From positions 930,001 through 994,000 of the forward strand of contig CAWCAJ010000005.1 in NCBI GenBank assembly GCA_963793465.1: DNA of 64,000 bases, given 5' to 3'. The notes below the pieces were generated by a model, which did no database searches, had not been told where the DNA came from, and saw nothing but the letters and a program-made list of their open reading frames with translations. The translations under genes were made by a program, and so were the position numbers. Below, piece after piece: positions 18,947-29,309 of this stretch (positions are counted from its first letter, which is position 1; the number at the start of each line of letters is the position of its first letter). The stretch is from CAJQPP01 sp963793465 (GTDB taxonomy: Bacteria > Planctomycetota > Planctomycetia > Pirellulales > Pirellulaceae).

Positions 18947-20056
18947 TTAACCGTTTTTGCCGACAAAGTCGGTCATGAACTGCGCCAGGGTTTCCACGCC
19001 TTCCAACGGCATCGCATTGTAAATGGAAGCGCGGATTCCACCGAGACTGCGATGCCCTTTCAACGTGGTCATGTTTTGAGCCGCGGCCTGCTGGATGAAC
19101 TCGGCGTCCAACTGGGGGGAGGGTGTGCGGAATACAACGTTCATGTGGGAACGGTCACAGGTCCTGGCATGTCCCTGGTAAAAACCCTGGCTGCCATCCA
19201 CGACATCATAAAGCATGGCGGATTTGCGTTGATTCAGTCGTTGCATATTCTCCAACCCCCCGATCTCCTCCTGCAACCAGCGACAAACCAGTCCCAGCAC
19301 GTAAATCGCAAACGTGGGCGGCGTATTGGCCATGGAATCCGCGGCGGCGTGTTTGGCGTAATTCAAATACAGGGGAAGGCGATTGCTGCATCGCTCCAGA
19401 AGTTGTTTGCGGATCACGACGACCGTCAGCCCGGCGATACCGGAATTTTTCTGGGCGCAGGCATAAATCAGGCCATATCGCGACACATCAATCGGTCGAC
19501 TCAATACGTCGGACGACATGTCGGCCACCAAAGGAACATCACCTACTTCCGGTTCCGTTTGAAACTGTACGCCGTGAATGGTTTCGTTCGTGGTGAAGTG
19601 CAGGTAGGCCGCCGAATCCGTGAGTTGCATTTCGGACTTTGCCGGTAAGCGGCAAAAGTTTTCCGCTTCGCCATTCCAGGCGATGTTCAGCTTTCCAAAC
19701 CGGAAAACCTCGGCGCTACTTTTCTTGCCCCAGGCCCCAGTGACCAGGTAGTCAGCCGTCTGTTGGGAGTCCTCCAGCAGGTTGGCGGGAATCATGGCGT
19801 TTTGCAAACACGACCCGCCTTGCAAAAACAGGATTTCATGGGAATCGGGGACTGCGAAGACCGCCCGCAAGCGATCCCGCGCGTCGTTGAGGATTTTGAT
19901 AAATGCCGAACCTCGGTGACTGATCTCCAGAATGCTGCTGCCAATACCTGGCAAGCTCATCATTTCGTCACGAATTTGCTGCAGAACGCTTTCTGGCAAT
20001 ACGGCCGGGCCTGCCGAAAAGTTGAATGCCCGTTGTGTTATCGTTTCCGTCGACAT
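18947..20056 (-). CDS. serC: Phosphoserine aminotransferase
   Basis: This PLP enzyme converts 3-phosphohydroxypyruvate plus glutamate into phosphoserine and 2-oxoglutarate. The 369-residue length is normal for the family. It begins with the family signature RAFNFSAGPAVLPESVL, followed by EISHRGSAF and LFLQGGS. The Schiff-base lysine lies in YACAQKNSGIAGLTVV, and the end is SLGGIRASIYNAMP. The ATG at 20056 is supported by the family start and an AGGAA site about 11 bases before. It precedes serA in the same unit. No serB was seen in the window. Confidence 0.96.
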   Translation of the reverse strand: MSTETITQRAFNFSAGPAVLPESVLQQIRDEMMSLPGIGSSILEISHRGSAFIKILNDARDRLRAVFAVPDSHEILFLQGGSCLQNAMIPANLLEDSQQTADYLVTGAWGKKSSAEVFRFGKLNIAWNGEAENFCRLPAKSEMQLTDSAAYLHFTTNETIHGVQFQTEPEVGDVPLVADMSSDVLSRPIDVSRYGLIYACAQKNSGIAGLTVVVIRKQLLERCSNRLPLYLNYAKHAAADSMANTPPTFAIYVLGLVCRWLQEEIGGLENMQRLNQRKSAMLYDVVDGSQGFYQGHARTCDRSHMNVVFRTPSPQLDAEFIQQAAAQNMTTLKGHRSLGGIRASIYNAMPLEGVETLAQFMTDFVGKNG

Positions 20057-20183
20057 GGCAAGCTTGATTCCTGGAAAGGTTCCGATCGATCTGTCTCTGT
20101 GACCACTTGTGGCCAGTTTGCCGGCCCCAGCCAGTCTTGATTATGGACCGTGCAGGCACTTCCGGGGAACCCCGCATCCGGGA

Positions 20184-21704
20184 TCATTGGCTTTCTTCTG
20201 CCGGGGGCAAGACCAGGATCGGCCAGCGGCTGAGGGGCTCGACGGCGGCCGCGGCTTCATGGTCCGGGACAAAGACAACCGCCTCGTCAGCTGGCAAACG
20301 ACGCAGGTCGATATCCCCCAGGACTCGCCATTCCCGTTCCTGAGACCAGTCCACGTGGGAACCCACACAGTCCACCACCCAAACGGGATCCAGGTGCGGC
20401 GGCGGATCCGGCCGCTGTGGGGTCAGGTAATGAACGGGGCGACCCCCCATTCTCTGAATCGCGGTCTTGCGTATCGACAGGCCGTAGAGCTCAAAATCCC
20501 ATCGCCGCAGCTGGGGTCGGTAGGTCCGGCGTCGGCGAAACTCCCGCAACCCGACCTCTGTCAAGCAAACCACGCGTTGCCCGCCCCGAATCAGGCGGCC
20601 ACTGCCTAGCAGTCGTTGTTGCACCAGGATCCGGCACAGGGAAGCCAGCGGCCCCAGCGGGTAGGGGCCTCCAACCAGCAACGCGTCAAACTCGGAACCC
20701 GCCTGTTGATCTGGCCAGGGCTGCTGGTCGCCCCGCGTCCAGTGCTGCAGTGTCTCCCCTGGCCATTCCTGAAATCCAATACGGATGGGGGCAGGGTTCG
20801 ATATGCGGTGTTGACGTCCGCGGTCTTCTGCTGTCGCCGCTTGAGGGTACAGGTACCAGGCGATTTTCGGGTCGGCGGTCACTTTCGGGTCGGCAGTCGC
20901 TCTGCGATCCACTCGCTCGGCAGGTCCGGGATGTGGAACACGTTGCAGGATCAAGGGACCGGAGTCCACTCGTTGGTAGTGATGAATCAGACTGGCGATG
21001 TTTCCCTGCCCACGAACGTGTACCGCCCGAATCTGATCGCACAAAGCAAAAGTCAAATCGTCAACTGACAGGCTGTGGGCATCATAATAAACGACCCCTC
21101 CGCGATCGGCGCGGGCAGCCAGTGTGGCGTCGATCCAGGCCCGACTGATTTTGCCCGGAAGCGGCAGCAACCGCAGATAGCGACATCCAAACAGCAGCAC
21201 ACCGCGTTGCAAGGGTCCTGCCAATGTCATGCCCTGCCCAAAGACCACAACTGCTTCCTGCTGTAGCAGGACAAAGAAATTTCGGATGGCGTCGGCAATC
21301 CCCGGGTCCTCAGTCAATCGCCTTCCCAGTCTGGAGCTCACCAGCGACACATAGGAGCCGGCAGGCCATCCGGTAGGGCACCAGAACAGGCAAGCGGCCG
21401 TCCATTCCCGGCGATCCTTCGATAACGGGCAACCCAGGAACAGCCCTTTGCGATTGTCAGCATCCTCACTGGGCCAGTTTGTCTGTGGGAATTGGCCCAG
21501 CAACTCGTCCCTCCGCTCGACGTCTGCCAGCTGGCGTGGCAAATCAGCAGCGGAAACGCCGAAACAACGCAGAAATGAACGCACAATGGCTAAGGACCCG
21601 TTCACTGCTTTCCCGCAACCCGACGACTTGCGATTTGTAGGCGACACCATGGGATCGGCAATGTTTCGCCCGCGAAGCGTTTGCCGCGTTCGATTTGCCA
21701 ACAT
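20184..21704 (-). CDS. Hypothetical protein, 506 aa
   Basis: I do not recognise this family. The frame stays open as far as 22472, but its upstream part runs antisense to the well-supported gene at 22008, so I place the start at the ATG at 21704. An internal start near 21600 is also possible. The sequence is Arg- and Trp-rich, with no signal peptide or membrane helix. Protein-like blocks include FFVLLQQEAVVVFGQGMTL, GGVVYYDAHSLSVDDLTFAL, FDALLVGGPYPLGPLASLC and a C-terminal EAVVFVPDHEAAAAVEPL. A 12-base repeat gives the doubled TADPK. It lies 127 bases upstream of serC on the same strand and could be co-transcribed, but nothing links it to serine synthesis. Confidence 0.6.
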   Translation of the reverse strand: MLANRTRQTLRGRNIADPMVSPTNRKSSGCGKAVNGSLAIVRSFLRCFGVSAADLPRQLADVERRDELLGQFPQTNWPSEDADNRKGLFLGCPLSKDRREWTAACLFWCPTGWPAGSYVSLVSSRLGRRLTEDPGIADAIRNFFVLLQQEAVVVFGQGMTLAGPLQRGVLLFGCRYLRLLPLPGKISRAWIDATLAARADRGGVVYYDAHSLSVDDLTFALCDQIRAVHVRGQGNIASLIHHYQRVDSGPLILQRVPHPGPAERVDRRATADPKVTADPKIAWYLYPQAATAEDRGRQHRISNPAPIRIGFQEWPGETLQHWTRGDQQPWPDQQAGSEFDALLVGGPYPLGPLASLCRILVQQRLLGSGRLIRGGQRVVCLTEVGLREFRRRRTYRPQLRRWDFELYGLSIRKTAIQRMGGRPVHYLTPQRPDPPPHLDPVWVVDCVGSHVDWSQEREWRVLGDIDLRRLPADEAVVFVPDHEAAAAVEPLSRWPILVLPPAEESQ

Positions 21705-22007
21705 CAGTATATAAAATTTCCCGTCCCTGCAGGGGATCGACTGCCTGGCCCGAATCAGCGCCCAAAATAGCCGGAGGGCGGGCCAAAATCCGCAGCAAAA
21801 AGTCAGGAAAGTAACCGGCCTATCGGGTTGATCCCCTTGGCGACTCGCTGCATATTGCTGGTGGGTTGACTCTGCGGCAATTCGCGACCTGCGACCTGCC
21901 GGGCGTCCCTTCCCGATGGGCTGGCGGGTCGGCGGGACTCCGATGGAAACTGAAACTGAAACTGAAACTTCCCAACCGCCCTCATGCCAATCGGTAAGGA
22001 GTAGAGT
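21705..22007. repeat. Intergenic gap with a 6-bp tandem repeat
   Basis: This roughly 300-base gap separates divergent genes. At 21946-21969 the hexamer gaaact is repeated four times. The rest shows no recognisable feature. Confidence 0.7.
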
Positions 22008-22781
22008 TTGGATCCTTGGCGAAATGTCGAAGCGGAAAAAACGGTTCCGATTCTGGATGCGGAGAAGGTGGCTGCCACCGTAACCTGTCTGAAGAACCGA
22101 ATCGGCGAGCGGTTTCCGGACTCGGGGTTGTTGGGCGTGTGCGCCCAGTTGGAAACCATCTCCAACCATACTCGGGAACGTATCCGGGAGATTCAGGAGC
22201 CGATTGTCTGGGTCAAGGTCCTGTTCTGGTTGATGATCGTGTTTGTGTTCGCACTCAGTATCGTCTCTCCGCTGATTCTGGACTTGGGCTTCACCGAAAA
22301 GGACTTGACCTGGAAAAGCGTATTGGAACTGGGCGACCCGCTGTTCAACGAAGTGATCGTGATCGGCGCGCTTTTCTTTTTCATGTTTACCCTGGAGGCG
22401 CGTATCAAACGGCACCGAGCCCTGAAGGCCCTGCATGAACTTCGGTCGATCGCCCATGTCATCGATATGCACCAGTTGACCAAAGACCCGGAACGGGTCC
22501 TGCCTGGCGTGGTTTACTTGCCCACCCCGCTTTCACCCAAGACCGGCCTCAGTCCGTTTCTGTTACGCCGGTACCTCGATTACTGCACCGAAATGTTGTC
22601 TTTGACCGGAAAGCTGGCGGCGGTTTACGTGCAAAACTTCGATGATGAAGTTGCCCTGGCGGCCGTAAACGAAGTGGAATCGCTGGCAACCAGCCTGTCC
22701 GGGAAAATCTGGCAAAAAATCGTGATCCTGCACAACGCTATGGACGACGAGGACAACCGTCCCCCATCGGTGATCGCCTGA
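22008..22781 (+). CDS. Hypothetical two-helix membrane protein
   Basis: The start codon is TTG at 22008, decided by a strong AAGGAG ribosome site about eight bases upstream and by protein-like composition from there on. The 257-residue product has a soluble N-terminal part of about 65 residues, two transmembrane helices (about 68-92 with VLFWLMIVFVFALSIVSPLI, and about 115-135 with VIVIGALFFFMF), and a C-terminal cytoplasmic helical region. No catalytic motif is visible and no family is recognised. It stands alone between divergent and convergent neighbours. Confidence 0.75.
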   Translation: MDPWRNVEAEKTVPILDAEKVAATVTCLKNRIGERFPDSGLLGVCAQLETISNHTRERIREIQEPIVWVKVLFWLMIVFVFALSIVSPLILDLGFTEKDLTWKSVLELGDPLFNEVIVIGALFFFMFTLEARIKRHRALKALHELRSIAHVIDMHQLTKDPERVLPGVVYLPTPLSPKTGLSPFLLRRYLDYCTEMLSLTGKLAAVYVQNFDDEVALAAVNEVESLATSLSGKIWQKIVILHNAMDDEDNRPPSVIA

Positions 22782-22860
22782 CGAACCCTGGATTCCTGCC
22801 TGACCCGATGCAGGCCTGTCGCCACGCAACGGCCGTCCCGTTCCCTTTCGACACAGGGTT

Positions 22861-24206
22861 TCAGAGCACATCGTCCCAACTGGTACCGGGAACAGGAATC
22901 GGATAGTTCCCGTTCTCGTCAGGTTGCAAGGGTGCTTCATCTTCAAATGTTTTCATGTCGTCGATATTTGCCAGCGACAGGTCCGAGCCAAAAGCCTGGT
23001 CCCAGGTGATTTCCTGGCCGCAGTAAGTGGCCATGCGACCCATGATCGCCGTCATGGTACTCAAGGCACCATAGTCCCCCTCGTTAGGCCGTCGGCCATC
23101 GGCCAAGTCTGCAAACAGGTCATGATGTTCCTGCTGGTGTCCACCACGACCCCCTTTGCCGTATTCCCAGGTCGTATTGCCATCGTTCTGGATAACGCCT
23201 GCTCCGATATTGCAATATCCGTCCGAGCCGTGCGCATGTTCGGAAACGCTGCGCCAGGCATTCTTGATATGCCGACATTGACTCAACATCTTGCAGCCGT
23301 TGGCGTAAGTGAATTCCACCATGTGGTGGTCAAAGATCTGGCCAAAATTCAACCCCGTACGAACCTGTCGACCGCCCTGCCCTTGAGCCTTCACCGGGTA
23401 GGCATCCATCAACCAGTTGCAGACGTCAATATTGTGGATGTGTTGTTCGTTGATGTGATCCCCGCACAGCCAATTGAAGTAATACCAGTTTCTCATTTGG
23501 TACTTCAGTTCGGTATCTCCCTCTTGCCGGGGAATATCCCAGACTCCGTCGCCATTCCAGTAACAACGCATCAGGTTGATATCCCCGATCGCGCCGTCTT
23601 TCAAGCGCTGGATGGTTTCGCGATAGGCGCGTTCGTGGCGGCGTTGCAGACCCACCTGCACCAACAGGTTTTTTTCCTTGGCGATCTTGTTGGCCTCCAG
23701 GACACGGCGCACGCCGGCGCGTCCACCGCCACCGGCTTCTCCATGAATACATGCTTCCCGGCCTGCACCGCCTTTTCAAAGTGCAGAGGGCGAAATCCAG
23801 GGGGCGTGGTCAGGATCACCAGATCGACGTTGTCGTTGTCGATCACCTGTTGAAAGGCGTCGAAACCCACAAACTTGTTTTCCGCTTTGACCTGTACCTT
23901 GTCACCAAAGTCGACCGTCAGCTGTTCCAACGCCGCATTGGCACGGTCTTCGAAAACGTCCGCCACGGCGGTCAGGTTTACGGCCCCTGTGTCCGCCCGC
24001 ATGGCATCGGCGGCCGCCCCTTTGCCTCGACCGCCACACCCGATCAAACCCACTTTGACCGTCTCGGAGCCACCCGCGTGAGCCGAACGGGCGATGGACA
24101 GCCCGGGAGTCGAAGTCACCAGGCCAGCCGCTGCCGTGGCCAGCACGCTATGCTTGATAAAGTCGCGACGGGGTGTGATCAATTTGCTGGGGGGATCCTG
24201 AGGCAT
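22861..24206 (-). CDS. Gfo/Idh/MocA-family oxidoreductase with Tat signal, frameshifted
   Basis: This belongs to the NAD(P)-dependent sugar-type dehydrogenase family, exported by the Tat route as judged from RRDFIKHSVLATAAAGLV. The first part (24206 to about 23718) has the nucleotide-binding GLIGCGGRGKGAA and HVFMEKPVAVDAP. The second part (about 23713-22861) continues with VQVGLQRRHERAY, HIHNIDVCNWLM and a Trp-rich C-terminus typical of the secreted planctomycete branch. The join lies at 23713-23720. Restoring a single G in a GG run gives DAPGVRRVLEANKIAKEKN, the expected family text, and a 448-residue protein of normal length. Otherwise intact, so either a recent mutation or a sequence error. 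It is divergent from the apbE gene by only 26 bases. Confidence 0.85.
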
Positions 24207-24232
24207 GAATCTTCTCGTCTATACTGTAAAAG

Positions 24233-25366
24233 TTGCGATCAATGACAACCAGAATAACTCATCCCTGCAGGCTTATCAATTTGCCCTCACATCATCGTTG
24301 CTGGCTTAACATCTTGAAATGGTTCATCTTTAGCCTGGGAATCGTGCAGATTGCCGATGTCGTTGCTGGGGTCCAGGAACCGCCGACAAGACGGTTTGCC
24401 TGGTCCAGCGTGGCCATGGGTGTGCCACTGAACATCGTTCTGTACGCGGAAACGGGTTCGCAGGCCGAAGCCGCCATTTTGGCCGCTGCCGCGGAGATCG
24501 AGCGTTGCAATGTTGTCTTTAGTGATTACCGGGAAGACAGTGAAGTGGCTGCCCTGGCCAGAAAACCAGCCGGCCAATGGATCACGGTCTCACCCGATAT
24601 GATGGCCGTCCTGAATCTTGCTGTGGAAGTTCACCAATCCACGGAGGGTGCCTTCGATGTGACTTTGGGCGGCTTGACACGATTGTGGCGGACCGCTCGC
24701 CGCGACGGCCGTTTGCCATCTCAACAGGAATTGGCAAAGCAAAAGGAGTCTTCGGGGCTGGGACGGCTGGAATGGGATTGGGAGCAGCTTCGGGTGCGGT
24801 CCCCGTTTCCCCTGTCTTTGGACTTTGGAGGCATCGCCAAGGGGTGGGCTGCCGACCGGGCTCTGGAGATCTTGGCTCAGCGGGGTATGGCTTCCGCCTT
24901 CGTGGACTTGGGTGGGGACCTGGCGTTGGGGGATCCGCCACCGGGCAAATCGGGTTGGCGGGTGGCCATTGCTCCGCTGGAGAAGACGCTGTTGGATCCA
25001 CAGACGCCCGTGCCACGTTATATCGAGGTAGCCAATTGCGGCATTGCCACATCCGGAGATACCGAGCAATACGTGGAGATCGACGGTGTACGTTATTCGC
25101 ACATTCTTGATCCCCGCACTGGATTGGGAGTGCAACGCCACGCCAGTGTTACGGTGATTGCCGAGGACGCGGCCACCGCCGACGCACTGGCCTCCGCCTA
25201 CAGCGTGATGGACAGTGAGTTGGCAAAGCGTCACGCCGAGTCAGCGGAATTCGTGCGGATTCTCGTGCAGGAGCATATAGGCAGCGGCCTGACGGAATGG
25301 AAACAGCCCGAATTTCCACGCCTCCACCAAACTCACGTCGAAAAGACGCCAGCACAAAAGGAGTAG
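24233..25366 (+). CDS. apbE: FAD:protein FMN transferase (ApbE family)
   Basis: This transfers FMN from FAD to a threonine of a target flavoprotein (NqrB/C- or RnfG-type) outside the cytoplasm, with magnesium. The order is an N-terminal hydrophobic segment (ILKWFIFSLGIVQIADVVAG), then ATP-independent FAD-binding motifs: GAFDVTLGGLTRLW, LDFGGIAKGWAADRA, FVDLGGDLALG, the SGDTEQY loop, YSHILDPRTG and a metal-binding region TADALASAYSVM. The length of about 375 is normal. The exact start is uncertain: in-frame ATGs exist at 24233 and 24242. No flavinylation target is present next to it, so the target must be elsewhere. Confidence 0.93.
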   Translation: MRSMTTRITHPCRLINLPSHHRCWLNILKWFIFSLGIVQIADVVAGVQEPPTRRFAWSSVAMGVPLNIVLYAETGSQAEAAILAAAAEIERCNVVFSDYREDSEVAALARKPAGQWITVSPDMMAVLNLAVEVHQSTEGAFDVTLGGLTRLWRTARRDGRLPSQQELAKQKESSGLGRLEWDWEQLRVRSPFPLSLDFGGIAKGWAADRALEILAQRGMASAFVDLGGDLALGDPPPGKSGWRVAIAPLEKTLLDPQTPVPRYIEVANCGIATSGDTEQYVEIDGVRYSHILDPRTGLGVQRHASVTVIAEDAATADALASAYSVMDSELAKRHAESAEFVRILVQEHIGSGLTEWKQPEFPRLHQTHVEKTPAQKE

Positions 25367-25481
25367 GGACCTATTCTCCAGGTCTTCCCAGAACGGTTCG
25401 CCGACAAAACCGCTGCCGGAAATGGCGCGCGGTGACCTGCCCGCGTAGCCGAAACTCCCAAAATGATCCGATTTCGCGTCG

Positions 25482-28400
25482 TTATGGATGCTGAATGACG
25501 ACTCGGGATTGCATTAGTAAATCAGCGTCGGAAATTTGGCGTTGGGTTCCATCGGGCCAATGGACAACGATTTCACTTAATGGCCGATCGGCCGATACAA
25601 AGACTTCATGAGTGGACTGAGTCAAATAGCCTTGACCGGCATAAATCTCATGCGCTTGTCGGGAACCGTTCTCAAACACCAGCTCAAGCCGGCTGCCGAT
25701 CCCGCTGGCATTACCCGGCGGTCCGATCAGCTGGATCACACGCAGATCGGGTGTCGCCAGGTTTTGGAGGACCACGGGGCGATCGTCATTGATCCCGATA
25801 ACCATTTCAGGACGTGAGTCCTGGTCGATGTCAATCAAGGCGATCGAACGGGCATCTCCAGTAACGACCAGTCCGCTTTGGGCGGGCCAAATGGGTTCAA
25901 AGGTCCCATCGCCGTTCCCCCGAAATGCCATGGAAAGGCCACCATTCATGTTCCCGGTCTCGCGTTGCGGGCCAGAAAAATTCTGTGCCACGACCAGGTC
26001 CAGCTGGCCATCGGCGTCAATATCCAGCAGGGTCGAGCCAAAGATGGGACTGATCTGAGCGATTCTGGGAAGGTGTTTGATTTCAAATCTAACACCGGCT
26101 GGCGTTGACTGGTTGATTAGCACCAGCGATTCCAACTCGGTGGCTTTCCATTGCGAAGCCCGGTTCAAGGAGTCTTCCGTGTAAATGCCGGCCAGATCGG
26201 TAATGGCAAACTCGTGGTAGGTCGGCAGCTTGGACTTGACAATTGGAATCGCGTCGCTGGTGCATCCCAGACCTCGCCGAGGCAGGCAAATTCCATTTTC
26301 ATACTTTGCTTCGACGATGTTTTTCTTGCCATCCGTACCGAATTCTCCATAGAAAATCAGCTCCGGTTTTTCAGCCGTCGCATAGTATTTGGAGTTCAGG
26401 CCCGTGTTTCCGACCACATAGTCGATATCCCCATCATTATCGACGTCCCCGCCGGAGATGCTGTTGTACCAACCCAAAGCGGAATCGATTCCGGCCGCGG
26501 CCGTCTGGTTCTTGAGAATCCCCTGTTCGTTCACATAGACCGCAACCGGACCCCATTCGTAGGCCACCAGCAGGTCATTCCAACCGTCTTGATTCACGTC
26601 GCTCCACAGGGCCGAAGTCACCATGCCGGCGTTCTGCAGTCCGTCTGCCACGTCCTGGATTCGGTTTTCGAAGTGGCCCTCGGAATTGACCAGCAGCAGC
26701 GAATCCGCAGGCAAAGGAAAGCTGCCGGGAACGATACGCCCGCCGACAAACAGATCCAGATCACCATCGCGATCAAAATCGCAGGCCGCAGCCACGCTTC
26801 CACTGTCTCGAATCTGCGGCAATCGCTGCGTGGTGACGTCCTGAAACTGGCCGGAACCATCGTTCAGGAACAGGCGATCCTGGTACGTTTCCGAACCTTC
26901 CGGCGCTTCGACACCTCCACTGACCACGTAGAGATCCTGGTCTCCATCGCCGTCGACGTCGAAAAACAGGGCGCCCATGTCTTCCGATGATCGATCTGTA
27001 GGATTGGAAGTTACATCGCGTGCCAGCAAGGTCCCCTGTTGGTTGACAAGCAGCTGCCCGGCGAAACCTGACGCAGCCCCCACGTAGGCATCCAGGTCTC
27101 CATCGTTGTCGATATCGGCCCAAGCCTGACCCGGTCCCAATTGCGAATACTTGTTGGGGATCAGTGGTTGTCGGGCAAAATCGTCATATTCGAACTCCCG
27201 ATGTTGAAAACGATCGGGTAACACTCCCTCCAGAGGTTGAAACCATGTCGCCGGAGCATTCTGGTTCTCGGTGATTGAAGTGGCGTCAGGTTTTTCCGTT
27301 TCCGTGATTTCGTACCTTACATTGGTTGCCAGGTTTTCAAACACCTGCGTGACCCCGGATGGCCATAGCACTCTCAATTTTTCGATATGCGTCAAGTCGC
27401 CGGTGCCGAAGTGGATGATTGGCTCGCTGGAGGACATGAATCCCTGATTGCTGGACAGGAATCGCGTTTGCGTTTTGCCAGCATGCGAAATTTCGACGGT
27501 TGCCCCGATGGCTTGGCGATTACTTTGCCGACCGTTAAGCCGAATTTGAATACAGTTACCCCGGGCCACGTCATTGCGATAGATTCGCAGTGGCTCATCG
27601 AAGCCGTTAACGACCAGATCGAGGTCGCCATCACCATCCAGGTCACACGTGGCGGCCCCGGTACTAACTCCTCGATGGTCCAGTCCCCAAGCTGCGGCCA
27701 CGTTCTCAAAGCCCAGGTTACCCGTGTTGCGAAATGCGAGGTTCTCCAACTCGAATCGAGGCTGCTGAAACCAGAATTGATGGGCAGCATCGTTTCCTTG
27801 ATTCCGCATGATTTCATGCGATTTTGCCAGGACGTCGCCGTTGAACCAGTCCCGGGACATGCCGTTGGTAAAGAAAACGTCCTGCCAGCCATCCTGATCC
27901 AAATCTGCAAAACGGACTGTCCAGGTCCAGTCGGTTTTGGCCAGCCCACAGAGAAACGCCGCTTCAAAGAAACGATCCGTACCGGAATTCAAATACAGGC
28001 TGTTTCGCATGTACTGCGGCGGCGTGGGCCAATTCAAAAACCAGGCCCGGCTATCGGGGCCGCTCATGGCTCCCATGGAAAGTTTGTCGCGGTAGTGATT
28101 CGTGCCCGCCATATCCGACGCTAACAAGTCTGGTAACCCGTCATTATTGATGTCGGCGGAGTCAGCTCCCATGGAAAACCAGGGTGTATTGGGGACCGCC
28201 TTGTCGACGACATTTGTGAAAGTCACAACACCATCTGCATCGGGACCGTTGTTGCGGTAAAAATGGTCAGGCCCCATGAAATCGTTGGCCACATAAAGAT
28301 CTGGCCAACCATCTTGATTGTAATCCCACCAGGTCGCCGATAAACCAAAGTAGGGCAACTTGCCGATTCCCGCGGACTCACTGACGTCGACAAATACACC

Positions 28401-29249
28401 GTTGTCATTGCGATACAAGTGATCGAATTGTCCGGCTGGACGAACCAGGTACTGGCCATTGGGATGTTCATGAAATAGGCCTGTTCCCGGTACTGTTCCG
28501 GAACTTGGGGCCCCTGCGGTGATGCAATGGGCTGAAACTCAGGAATTTCGCCATGCACTCGGTTAGTCAGCAGGTAGGCATCCAAATCACCGTCACGATC
28601 ATAGTCACAGAAAGTCATGACCACGCTGGCACCTGAAAAGCCCAGCCCGGAAGCCTCAGTATGATCCACGAAGCGATCGCCCAGATTCAAAAACAGGCGA
28701 TTCGGGGAGTCGTACCCGCAGACATACAGGTCCAATCGTCCATCGTTGTTGACGTCTGAAAAGGTCGCGCCCGAACCCCAAGTGGTCTCCCAACTCGATC
28801 CCGACATCGTGCGTGACATCCTTGAACCGGAAATTGCCCATGTTCTGAAACAGCCGGCCGCCGTCGGAACGACGGCAAGCAAAGAAATCAACGAGTCCAT
28901 CTCCATTGAAATCTCCGGCAGCGACGCCCGAAGAAATGAAGGAATTCTGCAGGCCCTCGTGAAACTCGTCCGGCCACTGGTTGACGAAATCCACACCCGT
29001 TTGTGTGGCAGGGAGCACCACGAAGCGCGGCTCATCGCCGGATTCGGGGTCAGCCAACGATTTCTCGACCAGGGGACGGTTTGGCAAACTGAGCGGCACC
29101 GTGTGGACTGTCCCGGGGGCAGCGTCGCTGGCCGTGGCCGGCTCATTTGCACTACGATTCCAACATCCAGCGGTACTAATGCATACAACGATCAGGCAAG
29201 CTGACCAGAACTTGCCTGGGACGACAATCGAAAACTGTTTAAGCATCAC
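25482..29249 (-). CDS. CRTAC1-like FG-GAP/ASPIC lipoprotein, two frameshifts
   Basis: The start at 29249 gives a lipoprotein signal with lipobox ISTAGC. Many FG-GAP/VCBS repeats follow with calcium-binding DxNxDGxxD loops, for example DFNGDGLVDF, DVNNDGRLDLY and DYDRDGDLDAY. There are two ASPIC/UnbV segments (LRVLWPSGVTQVFENL, and the C-terminal IVVHWPDGTQRQI). Three frames must be joined. Near 28773-28787 one extra base separates GIELGD from WGSGATFSDVNNDG. Near 28458-28464 one missing A separates YFMNIP from NGQYLVRPAGQFDHLYRND. The net length is unchanged: 1255 residues. A beta-propeller surface protein is likely, function unknown. It follows the phosphodiesterase-sulfotransferase gene by 60 bases on the same strand. 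Confidence 0.85.
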
Positions 29250-29309
29250 ATTACCTTGTTGGAAACCAATATTCCGCGTCCCGGATTTCAGCCGACACGG
29301 CCTTTCCTG

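Noticed and set aside
21705..22472. Upstream extension of the 506-aa minus-strand frame
   Set aside because: It runs antisense to the membrane-protein gene at 22008, which has a strong ribosome site and clear helices.
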